A DNA stretch of 64,000 bases from Telmatospirillum sp. J64-1. Its GTDB lineage: Bacteria; Pseudomonadota; Alphaproteobacteria; Rhodospirillales; Magnetospirillaceae. This document shows, piece by piece, positions 1 through 7,129 of the stretch; within the stretch, counting starts at the first letter, position 1; every line of letters begins with the position of its first letter. The DNA lies in NCBI RefSeq assembly GCF_006980715.1, contig NZ_SBHN01000019.1, forward strand, positions 1-64,000, in the 5' to 3' direction. A program made the position numbers and the translations under genes. Below the pieces are notes generated by a model that had not been told where the DNA came from, did not search any database, and saw only the letters and a program-made list of their open reading frames with translations.

Positions 1-24
1 AGCCAGGATCAAACTCTCAAGTTG
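1..24 (-). rRNA. rrs: 16S ribosomal RNA, 5' end only (partial)
   Basis: Read on the minus strand, the first bases of the window are CAACTTGAGAGTTTGATCCT, followed by GGCT. This is the conserved 5' terminus of bacterial 16S rRNA, the universal 27F primer region. Only about 24 bases lie inside the window; the gene continues off the left edge. The processing hairpin, boxA and promoter candidates to its right support a genuine rrn operon start rather than a chance match. Confidence 0.93.
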
Positions 25-26
25 AC

Positions 27-45
27 TTGCTGACCATGTCAGCAA
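27..45 (-). other. Hairpin just upstream of mature 16S rRNA (leader processing stem candidate)
   Basis: TTGCTGAC and GTCAGCAA form a perfect 8-bp inverted repeat around a 3-base loop, ending a few bases before the 16S 5' terminus. Precursor rRNA leaders usually carry helices at this place that guide RNase processing. The hairpin is seen directly; the processing role is inferred from position. Confidence 0.5.
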
Positions 46-158
46 TCAAGAGCTCGCTTCCTGCACATATCTCAATAGAGCGTGTTTCTCTTTTAAGATG
101 CACAAGAAGCAAGACCATTTCCGGTCACCGCCGCCTGCGCATCCCTTCCGTCTTCACT

Positions 159-170
159 TGTCAAAGAGCC
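159..170 (-). promoter_or_regulatory. rRNA leader boxA antitermination element
   Basis: The minus strand reads GGCTCTTTGACA, close to the rrn boxA consensus (TGCTCTTTAACA in enterics; GCTCTTTGACA forms in alphaproteobacteria). It lies about 135 bases before the 16S start, where boxA binds the NusB/S10 antitermination complex on the nascent pre-rRNA. The TTGACA inside it could be mistaken for a -35 box. Confidence 0.75.
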
Positions 171-230
171 CGGACAATCCTACCGGCGCATCGCGCCGCC
201 TCGCCGTCCGTCCCGTCGTCGGGAGGCCGG

Positions 231-260
231 TTTTTAGGCCAACCAACACCCCAAGGTCAA
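231..260 (-). promoter_or_regulatory. Candidate rrn promoter (-35 TTGACC, -10 TAAAAA)
   Basis: On the minus strand TTGACC (260-255) is followed after 18 bases by TAAAAA (236-231). An A-rich stretch directly upstream of the -35, including a run of six A, resembles an UP element. The placing is right for an rRNA promoter: boxA lies about 65 bases downstream and 16S about 210. The -10 matches consensus at only 4 of 6 positions, so the exact hexamer is uncertain. Confidence 0.5.
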
Positions 261-591
261 CAGCTTTTTTCATGCCACTTTCATTTTTCCGCATCGGTCT
301 TGCGCGGGCCGCTTCCGCGCGCCATCTACAGCTTCCTTGACCAATGGGCCAAAATGGCCCACACACGGAATTCCCCTTCCTTCCGCGTCGTCGGACTGGC
401 AGCCCCCTCCCCTGGCGCCGCCGATGACACAGGCGGAAGGGCCTCCCAGGGCGCCCGTCACCGGCCGCAGCCTTGGGAGGCGAATGACAGGCGATCACGG
501 ATCGCCCTCCTTCACACGAGATTCAGCATCGACGAGCGATGCACGCTGGTCCGGCAGCGTCGAATGCCGGCTTTTGTTGCAAAGAAGAAGA

Positions 592-2082
592 ATGAAAATC
601 CTGAAGAAGCAGCGGCGCAAGGCGCCGCATCACGGCACGAGTCTGCCCAAGACCGCGCCCAAGCGGGCGCTTGTCCGCCGCAAGGCGACGGGGCCGCGTC
701 CGGGCGAGCATGAAATCCTGTTCCTGCCCCTGGGCGGCTGTTCGCGCATCGGCATGAACATGGCGCTTTACGGCCATGCCGGGAAGTGGCTGATCGTCGA
801 TGCCGGGGTCGCCTTCATGGGCGACGAGGCGCCGGGCATCGATTCGGTGATGGCCGATCCCTATTTCATCGAACAGCGCATGCAGGACGTGGTCGGGCTG
901 GTCGTCACCCATGGCCATGAGGACCATATCGGCGCGATCCATCATCTCTGGCCGCGTCTCTCCTGCCCCATCTATGCCTCGCCCTTCGCCACCCGGCTGA
1001 TCCGCGACCGGCTGAAGGAGGCGGGCAGCCTGGGGGACGTGCGCCTGCACAGCTTCCAGGGCGGCAAGGAATTCAAGGTCGGGCCCTTCCGCATCGAGCC
1101 CATCGCCATGACCCATTCCATACCGGAACCCTTCGGCCTGGCGATCCGCACCAATGCCGGGACCGTCTTCCATACCGGCGACTGGAAGTTCGATCCGGAA
1201 CCGGGTGTCGGGCAATTGGCCGATATGGAGGCCCTGAAGCGCCTGGGCGATGAAGGCGTGCTGGCAATGATGTGCGACAGCACCAATGCCACCGTCGAGG
1301 GCAGCACCGGATCGGAAGCCGAAGCGCGCGCCGGGCTGGCCGCCGCCTTCGCCGGGCGCAAGGGCGCCATCGCCGTCGCCGGCTTCGCCAGCAATATCGC
1401 CCGCATGAAGGCCGTCGCCCTGGCGGCCAAGGCCAATGACCGCAAGGTGGTGCTGGCCGGGCGTTCGTTGCTGCGCATGGAAGCCATCGCCCGCGTCTCC
1501 GGCTATCTCGACGACATCCCGCCCTTCATGAGCCTGGAAGAGGCCTCGTGGACGGACCGGCGCAACCTGGTCCTGCTCTGCACCGGCAGCCAGGGCGAGG
1601 AACGCGCCGCCCTGAGCCGCATCGCGCGGGACGATCACCGGGAGCTGTGGCTGGAACGCGGCGATACGGTGATCTTCTCGGCCCGCGCCATCCCCGGCAA
1701 CGAAGCCGCCATCGACGAGATCCGCCACCATCTGACCAAGCGCGGCATCGAGGTGATCACCCCCGCCGAGGCCCCCGTCCATGTCTCGGGCCACCCGCGG
1801 CGTGAAGACCTGCAACGCATGTACCGGCTGATCCGCCCCCGCTTCGCCGTACCGGTCCATGGCATGCCCGAGCATCTGGAAGCCCATGCCAGCCTGGCCC
1901 TGTCCTGCGGGGTGGAGGATGCCACGGTGGTGAGCGACGGCGATATCCTGCGCGTCGGCCTGGACGGCACGGAACTGGTCGACCGCATCAAGCCCCGCCG
2001 CCTGGCCTTCGACGGCCGCGCGCTGATCCCCTGGACCGGTCCCATCGTCCCCGAGGCCGAGGAACGCAAGGCCGCCGAGTGA
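592..2082 (+). CDS. RNase J-like metallo-beta-lactamase/beta-CASP ribonuclease, short form
   Basis: This 496-residue protein belongs to the RNase J family of beta-CASP nucleases, which degrade and process RNA using two zinc ions. The metal-binding motif HGHEDH lies at residues 107-112. Further family signatures are the HTGDWK segment, the DSTNA segment and the C-terminal HVSGHP motif. The frame stays open upstream to 337, but the ATG at 592 follows a purine-rich AAGAAGAAG and opens a basic N-terminus typical of the family. RNase J is usually about 550 residues; this protein stops right after the beta-CASP/MBL core and appears to lack the C-terminal domain used in dimerisation. It is divergent from the rrn operon. 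Its nuclease activity and substrate are inferred. Confidence 0.85.
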   Translation: MKILKKQRRKAPHHGTSLPKTAPKRALVRRKATGPRPGEHEILFLPLGGCSRIGMNMALYGHAGKWLIVDAGVAFMGDEAPGIDSVMADPYFIEQRMQDVVGLVVTHGHEDHIGAIHHLWPRLSCPIYASPFATRLIRDRLKEAGSLGDVRLHSFQGGKEFKVGPFRIEPIAMTHSIPEPFGLAIRTNAGTVFHTGDWKFDPEPGVGQLADMEALKRLGDEGVLAMMCDSTNATVEGSTGSEAEARAGLAAAFAGRKGAIAVAGFASNIARMKAVALAAKANDRKVVLAGRSLLRMEAIARVSGYLDDIPPFMSLEEASWTDRRNLVLLCTGSQGEERAALSRIARDDHRELWLERGDTVIFSARAIPGNEAAIDEIRHHLTKRGIEVITPAEAPVHVSGHPRREDLQRMYRLIRPRFAVPVHGMPEHLEAHASLALSCGVEDATVVSDGDILRVGLDGTELVDRIKPRRLAFDGRALIPWTGPIVPEAEERKAAE

Positions 2083-2099
2083 TCACGGCCTGATGGAAG

Positions 2100-2130
2100 C
2101 AAAGCGGGAAGCCAGTCTTCCCGCTTTTTT
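2100..2130 (+). terminator. Rho-independent terminator after the RNase J-like gene
   Basis: AAGCGGGAAG and CTTCCCGCTT pair around a short loop and end in a T run. It begins 18 bases after the stop codon. A strong, textbook intrinsic terminator. Confidence 0.85.
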
Positions 2131-2213
2131 CATGCCCGCCCTTTCGAACCATGAACCATCCCTGCCCCGGCCTGTTCAATCAGGATCGTCGCGCCCCAGA
2201 CAGGAGAAGGACC

Positions 2214-2450
2214 ATGGAAGGAAAGAAAGCCCCGACCACCAAAGTCCCGCCCGACATGGATGAAAGCATGCTGGCCGATGCGGCCTATGACAAGATCCGC
2301 CAGCGGGCCTATGAAATCTGGGAAAGCCAGGGGCGGCCCAGCGGCCATCAGCATGAGCACTGGGCCCAGGCGGAGCGGGAAGTCTTCGCCGAGGCCGGTT
2401 TCGACGCCCGGCCGGGCGATGCCGAACATCCCGACGACAGCCAGCACTAG
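2214..2450 (+). CDS. DUF2934 small protein, first of a tandem pair
   Basis: A 78-residue acidic, hydrophilic protein. It contains the DUF2934 signature: RAYEIWES, a GRPSG turn, then HWAQAERE (about residues 25-50). The function of this family is unknown. The frame opens earlier, but the ATG at 2214 is preceded at good spacing by AGGAGAAGG, so I use that start. It has no signal peptide or membrane segment. The gene 120 bases downstream encodes a paralogue with the same core, so the pair probably arose by local duplication. Confidence 0.8.
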   Translation: MEGKKAPTTKVPPDMDESMLADAAYDKIRQRAYEIWESQGRPSGHQHEHWAQAEREVFAEAGFDARPGDAEHPDDSQH

Positions 2451-2504
2451 AGCGTCGAGCGAGCGGAGACGCGCGCCCGGCGAGGGCAAGAATATAAATC
2501 TAGA

Positions 2505-2531
2505 GCGTGATGCAGATTGACTGCATCACGC
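2505..2531. repeat. Perfect intergenic palindrome (10-bp arms)
   Basis: GCGTGATGCA and TGCATCACGC pair exactly around a 7-base loop, with TCTAGA just before the left arm. AGAGCGTGATGC-type palindromes recur between genes in many alphaproteobacteria, so this is probably a dispersed repeat rather than an operator. It lies between the two DUF2934 genes and has no T run. Genome copy number cannot be judged from one window. Confidence 0.6.
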
Positions 2532-2571
2532 CTTACGCCCCCGCCCCGAACTTCGGAAAAGGAGAGACGCC

Positions 2572-2946
2572 ATGGGATGGACGTCCCAGAGCAATCGAAT
2601 GGAACAGGTGCGGCGGCGCGCCTACGAGATCTGGGAGGCCGAAGGGCGACCGGAAGGAAAGGAGTTCGACCATTGGGCCCAGGCGGAAAGGGAATTGTCC
2701 GGCGCCGGGGAGGATTTGGGCAACGACGCCGACCAGGACTATCTGGCGCAGAAACAGGCCGAAGGACGCGCCGTGCATCAGGGCGAGGCCCGGGCCGAGC
2801 ATGACCCGGACTGGCAGCGCCGCGACCATCCCGACTTCAAGCATGCCGCCCGCAAGGAAAACAGCGAGGATCCGCCGGATGCGCAAGGCCAGTCCGAGCG
2901 CGGCAGCATCGACCAGACGCGCACCAGCAAGGGCTACAGCCAGTAG
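2572..2946 (+). CDS. DUF2934 protein, second of a tandem pair, with acidic C-terminal extension
   Basis: A 124-residue protein with the same core as its upstream neighbour: RAYEIWEA, GRPEG, then HWAQAERE (about residues 15-40). A long charged, low-complexity tail follows, rich in D, E, R and Q and probably disordered. The ATG at 2572 is preceded by AAAAGGAGAG. No membrane segment or enzymatic motif is visible. Family function is unknown. It converges on the GntR-type regulator, whose stop codon is 4 bases away. Confidence 0.8.
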   Translation: MGWTSQSNRMEQVRRRAYEIWEAEGRPEGKEFDHWAQAERELSGAGEDLGNDADQDYLAQKQAEGRAVHQGEARAEHDPDWQRRDHPDFKHAARKENSEDPPDAQGQSERGSIDQTRTSKGYSQ

Positions 2947-2949
2947 CCC

Positions 2950-3651
2950 TTATACTCCTTCCCCGGCCGCCTGCTTCATCGCGTCATACACCGCCGTCAG
3001 GTGATGGCGCATCATGGCCTCGGCCCGCACGGCATCGCGGGCGGCGATGGCATCGACGATGGCTTGGTGGTGGTCGCTGTGGCCGCCGCGGAATTCGTCC
3101 TCACCGATATGGTGATAGGTGCGCAGCCATTCCCGCTGCCAGCGTGCCCTCCCCCGCGCGCCCGCCAGGAATTCCAGGAAGCTGACGAAGACGGGATTGC
3201 CGGTGGCACGGGCCAGGGCGGAATGGAATTCGGCATCGGCCACTTCGCAGCGATGGATGTTCTTCGCTTCCCGTCCCGCCTTCACGCAGGAGCGCAGGAA
3301 GGCGATCTGGTCGGGCGTCGCGGCCTTGCTGGCGGCCACCACCACCTGCGGCTCCAGCAGCAGGCGGGCCTCCATGATGTCCCAGGGGGAAGCCATCTCG
3401 ACCAGCAGGGACAGACGCACCGCATTGCTGCCCGGCCGCTTGCCGTAGAACGTGCCCTGCCCGACATGGCGCCAGACCAGCCCTTCCGTTTCCAGCGTTT
3501 CGAGGCAGGCGCGCAGGGTCGTACGGCTGATGCCGAGCAGCGGGGCCAGTTCCCGCTCGGGCGGCAGTTTCTGCTGCGGTTCGAAACCCTGTTCCGCAAG
3601 ATAGGTCCGGAGACGCTCCAAGCCGGTGCTTCTGGACTGGCGCTGGGCCAT
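2950..3651 (-). CDS. GntR-family transcriptional regulator, FadR/FCD subfamily
   Basis: A 233-residue regulator. The N-terminal winged helix spans roughly residues 8-75, with the family motif LPPERELAPLLGISRTTLR. It is followed by an all-helical FCD effector domain whose acidic and histidine residues (EFHSALARATGN, HSDHHQAI, MRHHL) are typical of metal-dependent carboxylate sensing. The start is the ATG at 3651, with AGGGGA just upstream; an earlier ATG 12 bases away has no such site. It is divergent from a TauE/SafE transporter and probably controls it. The shared region holds two TTGGT direct repeats about 12 bases apart that could be its binding site. The effector is unknown. Confidence 0.88.
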   Translation of the reverse strand: MAQRQSRSTGLERLRTYLAEQGFEPQQKLPPERELAPLLGISRTTLRACLETLETEGLVWRHVGQGTFYGKRPGSNAVRLSLLVEMASPWDIMEARLLLEPQVVVAASKAATPDQIAFLRSCVKAGREAKNIHRCEVADAEFHSALARATGNPVFVSFLEFLAGARGRARWQREWLRTYHHIGEDEFRGGHSDHHQAIVDAIAARDAVRAEAMMRHHLTAVYDAMKQAAGEGV

Positions 3652-3663
3652 ATTTCCCCTCAT

Positions 3664-3764
3664 TCCTTTTTCATACCAATTATCAGACCAATCTCGCCTC
3701 CCGCCATAGCTGGAGTCAAGCTGCGCCGCACAGGACGCAGGAACGACATTCAGGGAGAACGGAT
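3664..3764. promoter_or_regulatory. Divergent control region with candidate GntR operator
   Basis: On the minus strand the region contains ATTGGTCTGATAATTGGTATG. The two TTGGT repeats resemble half-sites of FadR-type operators (TNGTNNNACNA), and GATAAT resembles a -10 box. Only partial matches are visible, so this is a candidate for regulator binding. Confidence 0.3.
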
Positions 3765-4502
3765 TTGTCCTTCTTATTGCTGGCCGTGGCCGCCTTCCTG
3801 GCGGGCGGGCTCAATGCCGTGGCGGGCGGCGGCACATTCCTGACGCTGCCGGCGCTGATTTTCACCGGCATGCCGCCCATCCAGGCCAATGCCACCAGCG
3901 CCGTGGCGGTGCTGCCCGGCTATATCGGCAGCGCCGTCAGTTTCCGGAAGGATCTCTCGCCCGTCGCCGGAATCGGCATTCCCGGCCTGCTGGTCGTGGG
4001 CCTGTTGGGCGGCCTGGCCGGGGCCTTGCTGCTGCTGGTCACGCCTGCCGAAGTCTTCCGCAGCATCGTGCCCTGGCTACTGCTGATCGCCACCGCCCTC
4101 TTCGCCTTCGGACCGAAGCTGGCCCTGTGGCTGCGCGGACGTGCCGCGAACAGCCGCCTGACGGTGGTGGTCTCGCTGTTCGTCGTCTCCATCTATGGCG
4201 GCTATTTCAACGGCGGCCTGGGAATCCTACTGCTGGCCCTGTTCAGTCTGCTCGGCATGGTCAACCTGAACAGCATGAACGGCCTGAAGAACGTGCTCTC
4301 GGCCGTCCTCGCCTTGATCGCCGCCGTCACCTTCGCCGCCGCCGGTATCGTCGAATGGCCCGAAGCCGCCATCATGATGGTCGCCGCCACTTTGGGCGGC
4401 TATGCCGGAGCCTCCGTCGCCCGCCGTCTGCCCCCCGCCCTGCTGCGCGGCGGCATCGTGGTCGTCGGGCTGGTGATGGCGGTGCTGTTCTTCATGGGGT
4501 GA
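3765..4502 (+). CDS. TauE/SafE-family membrane transporter (sulfite/organosulfonate exporter type)
   Basis: A 245-residue integral membrane protein with about eight hydrophobic segments. The family features are an N-terminal GGLNAVAGGGTFLTLPAL segment and its repeat-like partner YGGYFNGGLGILLLALFSLLG near the middle. Members move sulfur-containing or small organic anions across the inner membrane; the substrate here is not evident. The start is TTG at 3765, preceded at 7 bases by AGGGAGA, and no in-frame ATG fits as well. It is divergent from a GntR/FCD regulator, which suggests induction by an organic acid. Confidence 0.85.
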   Translation: MSFLLLAVAAFLAGGLNAVAGGGTFLTLPALIFTGMPPIQANATSAVAVLPGYIGSAVSFRKDLSPVAGIGIPGLLVVGLLGGLAGALLLLVTPAEVFRSIVPWLLLIATALFAFGPKLALWLRGRAANSRLTVVVSLFVVSIYGGYFNGGLGILLLALFSLLGMVNLNSMNGLKNVLSAVLALIAAVTFAAAGIVEWPEAAIMMVAATLGGYAGASVARRLPPALLRGGIVVVGLVMAVLFFMG

Positions 4503-4517
4503 GAATAAGGGGCAATA

Positions 4518-4561
4518 TGCAGGGCGCCGCCCTGCACCCGCCAAGGGCCTTAGGCCCTTGG
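4518..4561. repeat. Double-hairpin intergenic repeat
   Basis: Two perfect inverted repeats lie side by side: TGCAGGGC/GCCCTGCA (4518-4536) and CCAAGGGCC/GGCCCTTGG (4541-4561), followed by ATCCC. This arrangement (GC-rich hairpin, CACCCGC linker, second hairpin, GGATCCC) is a type I recognise between genes in Rhodospirillales and acetic acid bacteria. It sits between two convergent genes and may also slow transcription. Confidence 0.6.
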
Positions 4562-4617
4562 ATCCCCTGGAAGCCTTTGGTCCGCTCGTCAGGAGCTCAA
4601 GAAATCCTGCAAACAAC

Positions 4618-4641
4618 AAGGGCGCCCTAAAGGGCGCCCTT
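4618..4641 (-). terminator. Terminator of the isc operon
   Basis: AAGGGCGCCC and GGGCGCCCTT form a perfect 10-bp stem with a 4-base loop, 9 bases downstream of the iscX stop. On the minus strand GTTGTTT follows, a modest U tract. It suits the end of the Fe-S operon and could also stop convergent transcription. Confidence 0.7.
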
Positions 4642-4650
4642 GCCTCAGCC

Positions 4651-4845
4651 TTAGCTGCGTTCCTCGATCCAGGCCATCTGGATGGCTTCGAGGATCTTTT
4701 CGTTCGATTTCTGCGGATCGTCGTCGAAGCCGGGAAGTTCGCAGACCCAGCGATGCAGATCGGTGAAACGCAGGTTCACGTTGTCCGCATCGGGATGAGC
4801 CTCTTCCAGCTCAATGGCGATATCGTGGATATCGGTCCACTTCAT
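4651..4845 (-). CDS. iscX: IscX, Fe-S cluster assembly adaptor
   Basis: A 64-residue acidic protein matching IscX (YfhJ) in length and sequence, with the opening MKWTDIHDIAIELEEAHPD, the RFTDLHRWV segment and the conserved ILEAIQMAWIEE end. IscX binds IscS and iron and tunes the rate of cluster assembly. It is the last gene of the operon, 12 bases after fdx, and is followed by a strong hairpin. Confidence 0.95.
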   Translation of the reverse strand: MKWTDIHDIAIELEEAHPDADNVNLRFTDLHRWVCELPGFDDDPQKSNEKILEAIQMAWIEERS

Positions 4846-4857
4846 GGCGGAATGCCC

Positions 4858-5193
4858 TTACTTGTCGACCATCATGTTGCGGGTGGCGGCAGGCAGGGAC
4901 ACTTCCAGGCCGTCAAGATCCTTGCTCATGATGATCTGGCAACCCAGGCGCGAGGTCGAGCTGAGGCCGAAGGCCAGGTCGAGCATGTCTTCCTCGTCCT
5001 CGCTGGCTTCCGACAGCTTGTCGAACCATTCCGGCGCCACGATCACATGGCAGGTCGAGCAGGCCAGCGAGCCTTCGCAGGCACCTTCCAGCTCGATCTT
5101 GTTGCGGTGGGCGATCTCCAGGACCGACAGGCCCTCGGGCGCCTCGACTTCATGCCGGGTGCCGTCCGGGTCGATGAAGGTCATCTTGGGCAT
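4858..5193 (-). CDS. fdx: ISC-type [2Fe-2S] ferredoxin
   Basis: A 111-residue adrenodoxin-type ferredoxin that supplies electrons during Fe-S cluster formation on IscU. The four cluster ligands are visible at C39, C45, C48 and C85 (C-x5-C-x2-C, then C). The acidic [11 protein letters not shown] helix after the cluster loop is the usual partner-binding surface of this subfamily. It lies 33 bases after hscA and 12 bases before iscX, matching the order of enterobacterial isc operons. Confidence 0.96.
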   Translation of the reverse strand: MPKMTFIDPDGTRHEVEAPEGLSVLEIAHRNKIELEGACEGSLACSTCHVIVAPEWFDKLSEASEDEEDMLDLAFGLSSTSRLGCQIIMSKDLDGLEVSLPAATRNMMVDK

Positions 5194-5226
5194 TCAGCCT
5201 CTCTCCATGCTAATGCGGGAGCGGGA

Positions 5227-7122
5227 TCAGTCCCGCCCTTCCACCTTGTTTTCCAACCGGTCCACGCTCACCCCCGCCAGGGCCGAACGGATGCCGCGAT
5301 CCATGCGGCGTTCGGCGAAAGACCGGGTGGCGCCGTCCAGCGCCTCGACGGCAGCCGAGATGGCATCGCGGTCCACGCCCGCCACCGCCTCTTCGACACC
5401 GTTCATGGCCGCATGGATAGCCGTTCGTTCGTCATCGGACAAGAGGTCCTGATCGGCATCCAACGCGGAACGCACCGCCAGGACGGCCCGGCGGGCCTCG
5501 ACACGGGCCTCGGCCAGCAGGCGAGTCTCCATGTCCTCGCGGGCATGTTCCATGCTGTCTCGCAGCATTTGCGCCATTTCGTCGTCCGTCAGGCCGTAGG
5601 ACGGCTTGACCGCCACATGCTGCTCGACGCCGGTGGTGGTTTCCTCGGCGCTGACGGTCAGCAGCCCGTCGGCATCCACCGCGAAGGTGACGCGGATACG
5701 TGCCGCCCCGGCCGTCATCGGCGGAATGCCGTGCAGTTCGAAGCGCGCGAGCGAGCGGTTCTGGTCGGCCATCTCGCGCTCGCCCTGGAGCACGTGAATA
5801 GCCATCGCCGACTGGCCGTCCTGGTAGGTCGTGAATTCCTGGGCCATCGCCACGGGAATCGGCGTGTTGCGCGGGATCACCTTCTCGACTATGCCGCCCA
5901 TGGTCTCGATACCCAGGCTCAGCGGCGTCACGTCCAGCAGCAGGGTATCCGATCCCACCGTCAGGGCTTCTGCCTGCAAGGCGGCGCCCACGGCGACGAC
6001 CTCGTCGGGATTGATGTCGGCCAGCGGTTCCTTGCCGAAGAATTCGGCCACGCGGCGACGCACCAGCGGCACGCGGGTCGAACCACCCACCAGCACCACG
6101 CCGTGGACGTCCTGCGGCTGCACGCCCGCATCCTCCAGGACATTGCGGCAAAGCTCGATGGTGCGGTCCACCTCGGCGGCGATCAGGGCCTCGAAGCCGT
6201 TCCGGTCGAGGACATGGCGGCTCTGCCGTCCGTCCACTTCGATCACCCATTCGCCGCTGTCGCGGCTGCTCAGGCATTCCTTGGCCAGCCGGGCGGTCAT
6301 CAGGGCCTGCTTGGCCTCGTCCGGGGTGATCTGCGCCTCGCCCAGCTCGCGCGCCCGTTCGGCGAGGAAATATTCCGCCACTTCATGATCGAAGTCGTCG
6401 CCGCCCAAGGCCGCATCGCCGCCGGTGGCCAGCACCTGGAAGACGCCCTTTTCCATGCGCAGCAGGGAAATGTCGAAGGTGCCGCCCCCCAGGTCGTAGA
6501 CGGCGTAAAGCCCCTCGGCGGCATTGTCCAGGCCATAGGCCAAGGCGGCGGCGGTGGGTTCGTTGACCAGGCGCAGAACCTCGATTCCCGCCAGCTTGGC
6601 GGCATCCTTGGTGGCGCTGCGGGCGGCGTCGTCGAAATAGGCGGGCACGGTGATGACCGCCCGGCCGACGGTGCCGTCCAGGCTTTCCTCGGCCTTGGCC
6701 TTCAGGGCGCGCAGGATGTCGGCCGAAACCTCGACCGGCGTCAGCGAGCGTCCGGCGACCTTCAGACGCACCATGCCGCCCTCGGCGGCCTCGTCCAGCA
6801 CGAAGGGCAAGGTTCCGGCCAAGGCCTTCACATCGCCCGCGCCACGCCCCATCAGGCGCTTGACGGAACTGACCACCGTTTCGGGGCGGTCGAGAAGCTG
6901 CTTGCTGGCCTCCTTGCCCACCACGACGGAGCCGTCCTCGCTATAGGCGACGACGGACGGCACCAAGCCCGAGCCTTCGGCATTGCGCAGGACGGCAGGC
7001 GAGCCATCAAGGGCAATGGCGACGACGGAATTCGTGGTCCCGAGATCGATCCCGACGGCCAGGCCGCGCTCGTCCGCATGCGGGAGCGGCGTCTCGCCGG
7101 GTTCGTGGATTTGCAGCAGCAT
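5227..7122 (-). CDS. hscA: HscA, Hsp70-type chaperone for Fe-S cluster transfer
   Basis: A 631-residue Hsp70-family ATPase dedicated to IscU. The ATPase domain begins with GIDLGTTNSVVA and contains YDLGGGTFDISLL and VLVGGSTRVPLV. The substrate-binding domain follows from about residue 395 (TPLSLGIETMGG). HscA with HscB recognises the LPPVK motif of IscU, which is present in this operon's IscU. The start is the ATG at 7122, with GAGG upstream; the TTG just before it is less likely. It follows hscB by 7 bases, implying tight co-translation. Confidence 0.95.
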   Translation of the reverse strand: MLLQIHEPGETPLPHADERGLAVGIDLGTTNSVVAIALDGSPAVLRNAEGSGLVPSVVAYSEDGSVVVGKEASKQLLDRPETVVSSVKRLMGRGAGDVKALAGTLPFVLDEAAEGGMVRLKVAGRSLTPVEVSADILRALKAKAEESLDGTVGRAVITVPAYFDDAARSATKDAAKLAGIEVLRLVNEPTAAALAYGLDNAAEGLYAVYDLGGGTFDISLLRMEKGVFQVLATGGDAALGGDDFDHEVAEYFLAERARELGEAQITPDEAKQALMTARLAKECLSSRDSGEWVIEVDGRQSRHVLDRNGFEALIAAEVDRTIELCRNVLEDAGVQPQDVHGVVLVGGSTRVPLVRRRVAEFFGKEPLADINPDEVVAVGAALQAEALTVGSDTLLLDVTPLSLGIETMGGIVEKVIPRNTPIPVAMAQEFTTYQDGQSAMAIHVLQGEREMADQNRSLARFELHGIPPMTAGAARIRVTFAVDADGLLTVSAEETTTGVEQHVAVKPSYGLTDDEMAQMLRDSMEHAREDMETRLLAEARVEARRAVLAVRSALDADQDLLSDDERTAIHAAMNGVEEAVAGVDRDAISAAVEALDGATRSFAERRMDRGIRSALAGVSVDRLENKVEGRD

Positions 7123-7129
7123 CAAAGCC

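Larger units (their letters stand above)
46..591. other. Divergent intergenic region between rrn and the RNase J-like gene
   Basis: About 550 bases hold the rRNA leader and promoter elements on the minus strand and the upstream region of the RNase J-like gene on the plus strand. Open frames here have atypical composition and no recognisable product. I see no tRNA and no small gene with a convincing ribosome binding site. I could not identify a clear plus-strand promoter. Confidence 0.6.

Noticed and set aside
159-164. TTGACA on the minus strand as an rrn -35 box
   Set aside because: It is part of GGCTCTTTGACA, the boxA antitermination element. The spacing to 16S and the better promoter candidate further upstream fit boxA.
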